64,000 bases of DNA from Akebia trifoliata (lineage: Eukaryota; Streptophyta; Magnoliopsida; Ranunculales; Lardizabalaceae): assembly GCA_017979445.1 (NCBI GenBank), contig CM030707.1, positions 19,970,586 to 20,034,585 on the forward strand, in the 5' to 3' direction. The position numbers were made by a program, and so were the translations under genes. Shown here one piece after another: positions 34,008 to 46,500 of the stretch (the stretch's first letter is position 1; every line of letters begins with the position of its first letter). A model generated the notes under the pieces. The model searched no databases. It had not been told where the DNA came from and saw nothing but the letters and a program-made list of their open reading frames with translations.

Positions 34008-36609
34008 TTTCCAATTCGCCTGGTATGTAGATTCAAACTGAAGGAACAAACCAAACTAATAGAAAAATAAATATTTTGATCTTGATCAAATTAAGTTGAG
34101 CTCACACTCTCTTGATTCTTTGCAAGCAATATGTTATCAAACAAAATGATAAGGTCCAATCAGTAGACTTAGGACACTCTCGCCACACATTTTCTATTTA
34201 ACCTTTGTTTCCGGTCCATCGTCAAAAGCCATAACCGAAGATGTTTTTTACTCGTATCTCAAGGAAAATCTACGGTTATGTGTGCAGTAATATGTCAAAA
34301 TGTCATTTTTATCACCACCAAAAATGTCACTCCAGCATTAGTGAAAACAAATTACCCAAAAAATAATTACATTGGATCCTGATCGAATCAATCCATCAAT
34401 TTGATTAAATAAATTTTCAATATTTAAATAAAATATGGAATATAATTTCACAAATTTTATGGGAGTAAGAAAATTTCAACTCTCTTAATTCTTTTTACAT
34501 ATAATCACACTTAAATTTGTTGGTACAATTTTATAAGTTAGTGGGCTAACGGGTGCATCACATGGCACTTTTTTCTTCATTCACATGTTATCAAATCTTG
34601 AGCACAAAATAATTGTATGTGCAGGCAGGTAGGGCCACAAGTAATAATCTCCACTGCATGAAAGACTAGTGGTGAAGGAAATAGCTTTTAGACGCCGGAC
34701 CATAATCAATAATTGAAGGTATGGGCTGTCACTTAGGGCCACAGGCCTTTTTGGTAATTCAGAATATGGTAAAAATTCAATTCGTGAAAATTTTGAGTTC
34801 TATTAAATTTTGGATTGCAAAAATTTGATAAATAGAAAATATACAGCACATGCTTCATACGTGTATTATCCGTCTCATTTCAAAAATTTGGTAATATGAT
34901 AGTAATGATGTAATTAGTGATGTTCATGGTGATGGTAAGGTTATTGTTCCAATATTGATTTATAAAAGAAGACCAATGTTAATAGACAAATCATCAATTT
35001 GAAAAATTAAGGTGTAATCTCAAATAAATGTAGAGAGCCATGTCATTATTTTTTTAAAGATAAAAGAGACATTTGTCACGTAAAAAGGTGGATTCTTCCA
35101 AAATTTTGAAGCATGGCAGCTTCGAAGTTGACTTGTGTTACATGTCACAACTTACAAGGTTACACTTTGCAATCGACAACAAGTTACAATAGCATTTTTT
35201 TTCCATCAAGTTTTATAAAAATTTGTAAAAAATGCGTTTTGTTTTTTTTTTCTTTTTTCTGAAAAAAAATTTAAATGCATGAATTATTCAGAATAATTCA
35301 ATAATCTAGAGAATAATACTTTCATTGAAAAAAAAATGAAAAATTCACAAATTTTTCAAGAATTAAGTGGGAGATTGCAAGTAATAATCTCCACCACATG
35401 TGTGATTAATGATAAAGAAAATAAAATCTAAGGATCATGATCAAGAACCGACCAAATGATCGACGTGTTTAGTTCTGTGTTAGAATTTTGGAACTGGCTG
35501 ATTTTTTGTGAGGATGATCTCTATAGTGAGGAGATCATCCTTACAAAAGATTAGTTGTAGACATTTCATTTTTGCATTTGCCCGATTAATTAAATCGTCA
35601 ACTCAATTGTGGTGATTCCCAATGATGGATGAATATTCTAAAGTTTTTTATTTGTTACTGGATGTGTTTCTAAAGTTCGGATGAGATATTTCAAACAAAC
35701 AAATTTTAGAAATTAGACTACGTTAGGAAAATATGATCGAAAACATAAAAATCATTATTTTGAGATTAAAAAAAATTTAACAAGAAAAATCATAAAAAAA
35801 TAATCAAATTACGAAAATACTCCTAACACCTGAATATCCCTAGAGGCTACATTATGTTTAGAAAAACTCTTTCGAACACATAAAACAACAAATTAAAATC
35901 AAATAAACTATTTCTCCAATTTTCACAAAATAGATAAAATTTTGATGAGTATACAAAATGTTTTTTTTAGGGGTGGAGATGGGTTCTTACCAAAACCCAT
36001 CATCTTCAACCTCCCAAAAAACTCAATCTTATTATAGAGATTTGAATGTAGAACAACATACACACACATTGTCAGTCTGTATAACATAAGGTTCTGGATT
36101 ACACACACTTGTACAATATAATAAATAAATCTATCACAAGGGCATTCATGCCAAAATACCTTAGTGATTGGAGAAAATATAATGGAGCTTTCAGAGACAA
36201 TTTCTACTAACTTAGAAATTTAATAGAAAAAACGGATATGTAACACCAACACCCTGTAGTTTTATAGGAAAAAAAAAAAATAGAATGAAAGCATTTGCAA
36301 TCACAATTATATGTCATATTTAAACAAAGTTCAACAACTATTTAAGGCACCAACCTGATCAAGATTATATTTAGGCACTTGGACTTCTTATCTTCCAATA
36401 ATATTTGTAGATAATTTAATGTCCCTTTTTCTTATCATCACCTCTACAAGGCTATAATAGATCCTCAAAACCATTTTCATGACCTCGTTCCAATGAAATA
36501 TTTACCACAAAAATTAATTAAGAGTACAAATAAAATTAATCTCTATCTTTTTTAGTTTCCAATGGGTGATATTTATAATTCATGAAAAAAATGAATTAAG
36601 GCTGTTTTG

Positions 36610-36687
36610 TCATTCTGCGACAGCTTCTTCAATTGCCAAGTCTTTGAACTTGGTGATAGCAGACTTTACTAAAGCTTTTGCTGCCAT
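36610..36687 (-). pseudogene. NLR relic: first 25 codons only
   Basis: On the minus strand from ATG at 36687 the reading is MAAKALVKSAITKFKDLAIE then EAVAE and a stop at 36612-36610. It aligns with the NLR-1 N-terminus. The upstream flank (36690-36790, with AAGTTGAGCTCACACTCT) matches the NLR-1 upstream flank near 34090. Directly past the stop the sequence becomes the 3' flank found downstream of NLR-2 (about 50030-50096). The relic is therefore an NLR from which nearly all coding sequence was deleted. Confidence 0.8.
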
Positions 36688-37655
36688 TTTCAAATTCTCT
36701 TAATTATTTGCAAGCAATATAAAACGAAAAATAGTTTGATCTCAATTAAGTTGAGCTCACACTCTTAATTATTTGCAAGCAATATGTAACCACCTCCACT
36801 CTGCCTCTTAATAATTGTGGGTGTGTTGTTGACTGTCTTAGTCAAACAAAATGATAAGGTCCTATCTGTAGCCACACATTCTCAACCTTAGTTTCCAGTC
36901 CATGGTCTTAACATCTTGAGAAAAAAAAATACCTAAAAAATAATTGGATTGGATCCAAATCGAATCAATCCATCAAATTTGATTATATATACACTAAATA
37001 AATTTCAAATATTATTTAAATAAAATATGTAATATAATTTCACAAATTTTATCGGATTAAGGCCCTAATGGATTAGGAAATGGTTGATCCAAAACTATTC
37101 TTTCTAGATTCAAACAATACTTTATTCTGTAATGTAGCTGAAACTACTCTCTTAATTCTTGGCTCAGATCTAAGAAAATTGCAACTCTTAATTCTTTTTA
37201 CATATAATCATACTTAAATCAGGATGACTAAAACCACTAATCAAACAACCTTTTTTTTTGGGTACAATTTTATTACTTAGTGAGCCCAACTTGTGTATCA
37301 CATGGCACGTTTTTCTTCATTCACGGACCCATTCTCGTCAAATCCAATGGGAAGAAAACAAATTTTAGAAGGTCAGGACCATAGCCTAATAATTGAAGGT
37401 ATGGGCTGGCAGGTAGGCCCACAACTAATAATCTCCACCTACGTGGAAGACTAATGGTGAAGAAAATAAATTTTCGACAGTCGGGACCATAACCTAATAA
37501 TTGAGGGTAAGGGCCGTCAGGTAGGGTCACAGGCCTTGTTGACAATTCGGAATACCACAAAAATTTGATTCATGAAAAATTCAAGTTCTATTCAATTTTG
37601 GATTGCAAAAAATCGATAAACAAAAAATATGTGACATAAGCTTCATACGCGTATT

Positions 37656-38636
37656 CACTATGTGAAAAAAGCCTATATTTGACGATCTTAGCCCGTCAAA
37701 TTTTGAGAAATTTGACGTACCCTCCTGTCAAATATTCTCTTGTAGAATTTTTTTTTTTTTTGACGGCCTTGGTCTATCAAATATTCTCTTGTAGAATGGG
37801 GCTTCAAAAAAAAAAAATAACAATTAATCTATAGAATATGGCCGTCAAATATGGAGGTTTAACAAACAATAAGACGGTCATCCAATTCACCAATCACAAT
37901 AAATAAAATAATAATAAAAAAATCAAAAAAATAACAAACAAAACAAAAATCATAAACAAACTCCAAATTAAACTAAATAACTCAAAATTCATATTATATA
38001 TTGAAATTTCATTACTAAACAAGCTCTAATTGGAGCAATTGAGCAGTTACAAATGAAATTGTGTCACATAATTGTTTAGAAATAAAACACGATTAAAAGC
38101 AAATGATCGTGATGCCCATGATCTCTTCCGGCTCTCTCCGCCTCTTATTTTCCTCAAGATTTGGATTTCCCCCCACATTGTTACTGTTCTGAAAGAAATC
38201 CTAATAGCGCACTCGTACCTACACGGAAAAGGTTTGGTATATCAAGATACCAACCCAAAGTAATAGAAGAACATAGCTAGATTTTATTCACAAATGTTAA
38301 AAAATAAGAAATATGCTACCTAAATTGCTAGAACATGGTTCTATGTTGGGAGTGGCCTAAAGTGCTACAATGGATCTATATTGGGAGTGTGAGAATCATC
38401 AAAATGTAGAAATTGAACTATACTAACCTGATCATTAATTTTCGTAGGGGAGATGCACTGTGTGAAGATTCCCATTTCATGAAGGTTCTTCTTCTTCCAA
38501 GGTCCTAGATAGTGGGAAAATACAATTTTTTTTAACAAATGGACTGAAAAGAAAAGAAGCAAATCTTGGAAAATAAGTTAAAATTCTACCGTATATATCA
38601 CAATTTTTTATACAAATTTTTGATTTTCACGTAGTG
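37656..38636. mobile_element. CACTA (En/Spm-type) non-autonomous element, 981 bp
   Basis: It begins CACTATGTGAAAA and ends TTTTCACGTAGTG, exact-type CACTA termini. The 3-bp TSD ATT is at 37653-37655 and 38637-38639. Module Y shows the empty site (CGTGTATTATCC near 27985). Subterminal TTTGACG/CGTCAAAT motifs repeat at the left end. No transposase frame is present; it would need enzyme from elsewhere. It carries a kinase-like fragment at 38171-38260. Confidence 0.93.
38171..38260 (+). pseudogene. Possible protein-kinase fragment captured in the CACTA element
   Basis: The reading PHIVTVLKEILIAHSYLHGK then GLVYQDTNPK resembles kinase subdomains VIa-VIb (xxVLKExLxALxYLHxxGxxHRDxKxxN), as in plant STE20/GCK-type kinases. 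The catalytic HRD is changed to YQD and the frame stops just after. CACTA elements often carry host exon pieces. Only ~30 residues match, so the family is uncertain. Confidence 0.45.
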
Positions 38637-38699
38637 ATTATCCATCTCATTTCAAAAATTTGAAAACCAAAAATTTAGTAATAGGATAGTGATATTAAT

Positions 38700-39995
38700 A
38701 GTGATGGTGATGATGAAATTAGTTGTAACACCATGAAATTTTATTATGTATATCGAGGAATTAAATCAACTATATTGACTTGTTTTCCTATTAAGTTTTT
38801 TATATTTAATTATTAAAAATAAATCGTGATATTGTCGATCTAATATAAGAATTTGCTAGAAGGAGAATTTGACAAATGAAATATATAATTCGAAGACCTT
38901 ACCATGATTATAAAGAGAGAATTAAAACATTTAGTCAAAGTAGATATAACTCAAAATTTTATACGAAGTTCTTTTGGTCAAATGGACATTACCATTGAGT
39001 TCAAAAATATAAAAAAACATAGTTTAGGTTGTCAATATGCTTAAATCCGAATTTAATATTATAAGTTATAAGAATATTAATTTTATTAAGGGGGTTTAAG
39101 GCTTAAGGGATATTTTGGTCAATAAAAAAAATCGATGAGGAATTTCAAAAATTCAAAATACATAGTTCAAATTGATCTAATATAACGGACATAACAGAGA
39201 AAATAAAACTATATGAAAAAACAAATATTATTTAATTATTTTTTATTATTAACATTTTAAAATAAATTTTTATTATAAAATTGAGTTTAAGTGTAATTAT
39301 TTATATAAGAATGATTGATTTGAAATTATTAAAGTGTTAAAGGGGTGGTATAATTAATATAAATATAAATATTAATATATTATATTATTTATTATTACTA
39401 TAGACAGGCGGGCTTCGAAATCTTTGGAGAGGTTTGATTTTATCTATAAGGGTTAAAGAGTTGCCACCATTCAATTAAAAGTGTCAATGAACACTACAAA
39501 AATGTTTTGAAATCTATTTTTTTCTTTAGCTTGTAGTGACTCACATATCCAAAAGATAAAGAGAAATGGTCTACTTAAAAATCTAAGGTAAAGAGGTTCG
39601 ATTGAGGAATAAGGAAGGTGTTAGTCACTTTATCCCTCCTATCCTAAGATGGTTACTAATATATGACCAAATAATGTGATTATGAAACTCTTTTTTGGAT
39701 TTTGAAAAATTAAAGAAGATTATGGAGAAAATTATAAGGGAATGGACTATAGTCTAATTTTAAAAAACTAAGTAATTAACCTAATGAGCAAGTTAAAAAT
39801 GAAATAAGGTACTTGTTAAAAAATTTATGAGTCTAGGATTTTGGTGGAAATCCATATGAATTTTACTTTCTTGGATCCAATGACTCTTTTAAAGGGTTAC
39901 GTGCTCACTTGGGAGCATCTTTCTATTAGTTTAGCCTTTATGAGGTATCCATGAGTTGGAGACCATCATGGAAAGACTAGGAACCTTATGCAGAA
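38700..39995. repeat. Duplicated module Z' (copy 2)
   Basis: Matches 28080-29864 without the internal duplication. Ends GACTAGGAACCTTATGCAGA, where P4 begins. No gene seen. Confidence 0.85.
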
Positions 39996-40100
39996 GGGAG
40001 CTTCTATTGGCATTCCAACTTTTACTTATTCTCAATCATTCACTTTTTTTTCGTAATTGGGGTGTGATAAGTAAAAGTTGGGTTGCCAATAGCAGCTTTC
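39996..40100. mobile_element. Short foldback MITE opening module P4
   Basis: Inverted ends start with CTTCTATTGGCATTCCAACT and finish with AAGTTGGGTTGCCAATAGCA; same element as 9844-9957. Confidence 0.65.
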
Positions 40101-41815
40101 TATTTATAATAGGATAAATTACACTTTCATCCCATATGACTTGGCATAATTCTATGTTGACCCCCTAAACATTTTGATGATTGCAATCACCTCCCCTATG
40201 ATTTTGTAACGGGTTCACTTACCCACTTTCTGTCTACTTGCCATCAAACTAACACTTAAAATAAGATGTTTGATTTTATAAAAACTGTCTTACCTTTTTT
40301 ATAATGTTGCCTTTTTCATAAATATATATTTTTTTTATTGAAAAAAAATGGGTTGATGCGTGTGAGAGTGTGAAAATGTTTAGATGTGGCCATTTTTATT
40401 TTATTTTTTTAATAAAAATAAAATTAAAATAGAAAAAATAGGATGGTAAATTAGTAAAATAACCTTTAAATGAAGGTACTAATCCCAATCCTTGTTAAAA
40501 TAAATGAGAGAAAGAGAAGGTTGATCCCATAAGACTCTCACTCTCTCATTTAGGATTTTGTGAAGAATAACGATTTTTTGACACCACCTCTGACGTATGC
40601 TTCATATGTCCCTTGACGTGGCATGTGCTAGAACTATAGATTCCTTTTCTTGGGAATTTATAATTCTAGCACATGTCACAACAGGGTAAGCGTGTTAGAG
40701 GGGCATCATAAAATCACAACTCTATTGTGAAAGATTAATGTTGGAGTGACCTCAGTAGGGGACACACTAGGGACATTTTGATGTGGTGGCTCTCACATAG
40801 CCGTAGATGCATTTTACTTGTATCTTGGAGAGATACATCTATGGGCATGCACATGCCACCATGCCAAGATGTCTCCCGTTGAGGTCACTTTAGCACGATT
40901 TTTTTTGAAATCTATCTCTTTCTCTTAAATCCATCCACCTCTCTTTTTTCTCGTTACGGCAATGAAAATTATTCCAACATTTCATCTAATTAAAATGTGT
41001 CATCCTAAATAATATCAAACATATGTGCCTGGAGATTTGGGATATATGGTTCTCTAAGAGACGAATTGCCTTGCTCCCGCTAATCCGACCTCATCGTTAC
41101 AAATAACCATAATAATAATAGTATATAAATTTTTTTGCCATTTTATTGGGAGCCTAATAAAATGTACCACGTAACATAGATTGATACTTGATGGAAGAGA
41201 TGATGTTGTAATGCACTGTAGCACTATACTTGTGTGCATCACTCATGAGTCATGGCCATAAGCAGTAGATCTGTCTGTATGGTCCTTTCATTATTAGCTC
41301 CTCTAAAGGGGAAAAGATACATATAATGAAGTGCAGATGGACACTACAAGTTCACCACAATCCCATTCTTTAATGTAGATTTTACGGTCTGGTCTGCAAA
41401 ACGAGTGGCCCACAGTCCACACCCAGGAGGAAGCTGTGCAGTCAAATATTTATAAAATTAATATATTTTTATTTGACTTGTTCTAGTTTACTTGCAAGTT
41501 TTAAAGTTGATTCGACTAGATAAACATTTGAGTTTTAAAATTATATTTTATTTATATAATAAATAATTAAATTCTTAAAAGAATTAATTATTTTAATCAA
41601 AATCTACAAAATCCCAATTGACTCGGTTTAGTTTTACTAACTCAACCGAGATTTGCAAAATAACTTCCGAGACATCTCTTTTATCTCAAGAGATGATGTG
41701 AATTTTGAGATGACTTGTATATTTGTATCGGTTGTTGAAAGAGATCAAGATGATTTAGGCGAGTAATCGCGATCCCAACAAGATTTAAAACCATGATGTG
41801 GAGGTGAATTTTTAA

Positions 41816-41897
41816 GAGAGATTCTATTGGCACACCAAATTTTACTTACATGGATTAGCGTGTTTAAGTTAGAGTTGGTGTGTTAATAGAATCTCTC
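41816..41897. mobile_element. Mini-foldback in P4 (82 bp)
   Basis: Same palindromic element as 13957-14039. Confidence 0.75.
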
Positions 41898-42736
41898 ATT
41901 TTTAACCCACACTCATAGATTTTAATCAATTTTTAGTATTCGGCAGCACATTCAAATTAAGAACATAATAAAATTGTAAGTTATCTCATTTCTACCTTTG
42001 TTAAGGAAAAAATATGAATTACTTGAAATAACACTCCAATTAGCACTACTCAAGGACTAAGTGCGTAGAAAACTATAGATGCTTTTTTCTTGAGGCGTAC
42101 ACGGTTCTCTGCACACATAATACTAGTTCGAGTCATTGATAACAAGGTTTTTTCTTTAATTAGGATGGATATTATATTCTTATTTTGGTGAAAATGGTAT
42201 CAAACAACTCCCAAAGATGATTAAATATGATATATTTTTTTAAATTTAAAAATCAATCCGAGTCAAGTCTAAATATATCCGGACCAGGCATAAGCTTAAT
42301 TGACTTAGGTTCAATGGAGAATAAAGGCTAATCTAAGATAAATCTCACCATTTTACGAGTGGGTTAGGGCTCATCTAAGTCGGGTCCAAACCTGCCCAAT
42401 ATGAGCATTAATTCCTCAGGGGCCACTTGTGAGGATACACCCTCACTTACCTGGTGCATGTGATGTGCATGTGTTGCACATGCACTAGGACTAGTCCTTG
42501 GACAACACCATGGTCTATGGTTTGGGCAAAAACCTAGATACAGGCCTGGTCCATTGTTTACAAGGACATCCAGTTATAATTTTTTTTTTATTTTTTAAAA
42601 AAGGTGTCACCGAAGATGATAAGTTTGTTTTAACTTATACTTACTAAGGGTATCATGGTCTATTGGAAATTTTCTTTCACTTGTTGTATGATGGGTTCAA
42701 GTTTTGTCACTTGTTACATAAAGAAAAGATGGATTT

Positions 42737-42937
42737 TTGTTACTAAGATTGTATGAAATGATCAGTAAAAAGATACATCAAATGGATGTAGAAGAAATTT
42801 TTATAGAACAAATTGCTAAAGAACATTTGACTTGTTGTTTTAAGAAGTTTCTTTATGGATTAAAGCATGCCTCATGTCATGGCAGTTCATGGTACCTTAA
42901 GTTCAAGCAATTTATGGTTGAATGTGGTTTTAAATAA
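42737..42937 (+). pseudogene. Ty1/copia reverse-transcriptase fragment in P4
   Basis: Best-preserved copy, open for 66 codons: KKIHQMDVEEIFIEQIAKEH, then KKFLYGLKHASCHGSSWYLK and FKQFMVECGFK, then TAA. It matches copia RT (IHQMDVKTAFLxGDLEEEIY, KSLYGLKQAPRQWYxKF) with about nine residues lost between MDV and EE. No RT active-site YxDD is included, so it cannot be functional. Confidence 0.8.
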
Positions 42938-42952
42938 AAACCTATGGAAATA

Positions 42953-43318
42953 GGGTGGCGTTCAAGGGCCAACTTTTTGGCAAAACATTTTTCAAAACAT
43001 GGGTTAGAGGTTTTAGAATGGGCTGATTTTTGGTGAGGATGATCTCTACGGTGAGGAGATCATCCTCATCAAAAATCAACCCATTCCAAAACTTCTAACC
43101 CATGTTTACAAGTTGAAAAATCGTGGACTGTCCATTTTTTATAAACTGTTTTTGATGGGGTTAGAAGTTTTGGAATGGGCTGATTTTTGGTGATGATGAT
43201 CTCCTCACCGTAGAGATCATCCTCACCAAAAATCAGCCCATTCCAAGACTTCTAACTCATGTTTTGAAAAATGTTTTGCCAAAAAGTTTGCTAAAAAGCT
43301 TGCCATTGAACGCTACCC
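42953..43318. mobile_element. Double-hairpin Mutator-like MITE with perfect 9-bp TSD (copy f)
   Basis: Ends GGGTGGCGTTCAAGGGCCAA and TTGAACGCTACCC. Perfect TSD ATGGAAATA at 42944-42952 and 43319-43327; P1 and P2 have the empty site. The 366 bp hold four copies of a ~45-bp block (GAATGGGCTGATTTTTGGTG then AGGATGATCTC) in alternating orientation. They form two hairpins either side of a spacer (AAAAATCGTGGACTGTCC), all inside the outer inverted ends. Confidence 0.93.
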
Positions 43319-43548
43319 ATGGAAATATATATACATATCTATAGCAAATTCACTATCACAAAATTCCATAAATTGTAAAAAAATCCGAAAAAAAAAAAAA
43401 AAAAAAACTCTGAATAAAAAATTCCAAATAAAGGACCTACCGATTAAATTGGTAAATCAATGAATTAATTGCGTCTTATTCAACCTTCAAATCTCAATGA
43501 CAAGATATAGTTTTTAAGGGGATCGAAGTTGAGGGTTTTTGACAAGTG

Positions 43549-46500
43549 GATTTCAATTGAAGCCCAAAAGTAGCTTTTAAAAGAAGTTGTACAAGAGAGG
43601 CTTCTTCAAATGGCATTTGTGGGAAGCCAAAAACCTAAAATGATTCAAGTGTAGTTACTAAAATAACCTTCATCTATAATCAAATTTCTAATCAAACTTA
43701 ACCTTAAAAAATGAAATGAGATTACTAAAATACCCTTCATCTTCCAAAATGCCTTTCATTTTTATCAAAATACCTTTCATCTTTAATCAAATTTTCAACC
43801 AAGCTTAACTTTAAAAAATAAAAGGGAATTATCAAAATACCCTTCATTTTTAATCAAAATTTCAACCAAACTTAATCTTACAAAACAAAAAGAACTTACT
43901 AAAATATCGTTCATCTTTAATCAAATTTTCAACCAAATTTAACTTTAAAAAATAAAAGGGAATTATCAAAATACCCTTCATCTTCAAATTATCCTTTATT
44001 TTTATCAAAATATCCTTCATCTTTATCAATACCAAAATACCCTTCATCTTTACTACCAAGATAAAAAATAATTCATCATCACTATTTTATTATCAAAACA
44101 CCCTTCATCTTTATGTGGATATTGGATTTTGTATTATGCAGGTATTTTTTTTATTATATGTTCATTTTTAAGAGGAGATGCTATCGAAATTTCGATAGCT
44201 TATAAAATTTATAAATTTATTAAATTGAAAATAATTATTTTTATAATTTTGTAATATAAATTTATTATATATATTTAGTGTAATTATATATTTATTAAGG
44301 TATTCTACTCATTTTTTTGTGCATTCTAGGTGTATTATTAATATTAAGGGTATTCTGATCATTTTACGAGAATCCAACAATAAATAGCTATCAAACGAAC
44401 ATCAATTTATGGCTTATGTGCTTGAAAGCGCCCTCGATCCGTGGGGTGCGAGGATCCGCTTTTGACCCTTGAGGTTTGGGAGTCGCCACCTAGTTATTAC
44501 GATCTAGGAACCGATCAATGACTCTAAACGGATAAAAAAACTAATCTATAACAGAAAAAAAACTGAATTCGGGGATCATGTTACGAAGTTGGAAGGTGTG
44601 AGGCACCAACCCCGCCCGGCCAAAGTCGGTCTCTACTAATTTCCCAAATAAGTTACATTGCTAAAAAAAAAAACCTAGATAATAATAAAAAAAGTAAGAA
44701 GTTATACATTTCCGATAGCAAAGACCTTGTTCCCTCATATTCGACAAAAGTTGTTCCTTGTACCGTATTCCTTGCCTCGTTCTGTCTCCGGATTTGATTT
44801 CTGATCTCCGAGGCAAGGTATCTCCCTTTTTTTCATCTAGATTCTGTAAGTTCTTTATGGATTTTGGGGTGTTTTTGAAGGGCTTTTTGGTGTTTTTTAG
44901 GTTAAAATCGAAGAAGGGATATTATGTAAGGAGTTGGGACTCCAAAACTAGGATTTATGGGAGGGTAGGGGGGCTTTTAGACCTACTTCTCTTAGAGTTT
45001 ATGATTTGATACGAAAATAGGGTGTGAGGACCTTTATTTATAGATTTTTTTAAGGGTTGATTTAGATAGAGTTAGTGTTTAATTAGAGTTCTTTTAGTTA
45101 GAGTTGTATTTTGGTTAGAATAGTTTTAGGTAGAGTTGTGTTTTAATTAGAATTGTTTTAGGTAGAATTGTATTTTAGTTAGATCTCTATTAGATAGAGT
45201 TATTATTTAATTAAAACTCTATTATGGTTTTGACTTTTGATCTTATTTGATTGGCTTTTAATATCTTGACTTTAGTCTTAATTGATTGACTTTTAATATC
45301 TTGACTTTAGTCTTGCTTAATTGACTTTAATTTTGACTTTAGTCTCACTTGATTGACTTTAATACCTTGACCTTAGTCTTGCTTGATTGACTTTAATTTT
45401 TTGGAGAACCCCCCTCTATTATATCTTTAATTCTTTGGACCCCCAAATGGAGGGGTCCTTAAAGAAATATCTCACGAACCCTCAACAATTTTTCATAAGA
45501 GTCCGATTGATCGATTTTTTTAATTCAATTAATTTCATTAATGTTTCACTTCAATTATTTAATGTTTTATTTATTAATTTCGAAATTTTAATTATGAAAA
45601 TTGTGAAATTACCGTTTTACCCCAGAGAGGACTTTTCACGTTTTAAGTCGGTTTTTAATGTTCTAGGATGTTTTAGAATCGATTTTTCGTAAGGAATTCA
45701 ATGTGAATGTTGGTTTATGTCATTTATAAAATTTTTTGTGTGAAATGGGTGTGAACTTTATGAGGGGCATTTTCGTAATTTTATCAAATTCTGTGAAAAT
45801 TAGCGAAATGATTTAATTGGTTTCGATTTGTTATTTTATGTATTTGAATGAATTTTTCTAAGCGTAATGTAGGTTTTAGGGATTATTATAAGGTTAGGGG
45901 TATTTTGGTAATTTGATAATTTTTTAGTGATTTTTATCGTGAAGCTTTTTTTTGTCTGAAAAATGATGATTTCTAAGTTCTTGGGGTTAAATTTTCCTAG
46001 CGTAGCGTGATTTCTACAGTTTTGTCAGTTTGAGATATCTCATCCGGATTTCTGAAACATATCTGGTAACAAAATAAAGCATTGGAATAATCATCCATCA
46101 TTGGGAATCGTTGTGATCGGGTTGACGAGTTGATTAATCAAGCAAGTGCAAAAATGGGGTGTCTACAGTGCTTCTATAACGAACAAATTTCTATTAAATG
46201 TGGCTTTACGGGCTCTGGACTTCTGTTTCTTCTAGAAGTTAGTAAAGCCAGATCCAATAGAAACTCGTTCGTTACAGAAGCACATAATCCAGAAATTGAT
46301 GTTCGTTCGATAGCTTTTCATTGTTGAATTCTGATAAAATGACCAGAATACCCTTAATGTTGATAATGCATCTAAAATGCACAAAAAATGAGTAAAATAC
46401 CTTAATAAATATATAATTACACTAAATATATAATATTAAAAATTATAAAAATATTATTTTTAATTTAAATAAATTTATAAATTTTATAATTCTATCGAAA

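Larger units (their letters stand above)
34397..38700. repeat. Duplicated module Y' (copy 2), NLR flank
   Basis: Near-collinear with 24660-28080 apart from the CACTA insertion at 37656-38636. It contains the NLR relic 36610-36687 and a double-hairpin core remnant at ~35490-35560. It starts upstream of NLR-1 (34397, TTTGATTAAATAAATTTTCA). Confidence 0.85.
39996..43548 (+). repeat. Duplicated module P4
   Basis: Complete P backbone: opening foldback MITE (39996-40100), mini-foldback (41816-41897), copia fragment (42737-42937), and a Mutator-like MITE insertion (42953-43318). Its end joins foldback C at 43549 (GGTTTTTGACAAG then TGGATTTCAATTG). The ~175 bp between these points in P2/foldback B is missing. 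Confidence 0.85.

Noticed and set aside
34008..34049. Upstream Met (MFLQFESTYQANWK) as the NLR-1 start
   Set aside because: The two relics conserve MAAKALVKSAI as the start while the upstream codons are not conserved.
37321..37560. 79-codon frame with internally repeated sequence
   Set aside because: It reflects a repeated non-coding motif (AATAATTGAAGGTATGGG) that occurs many times in modules Y and Z.
45387..45692. 101-codon open frame inside solo LTR 2
   Set aside because: Within LTR sequence; the matching part of solo LTR 1 is not conserved as a frame.
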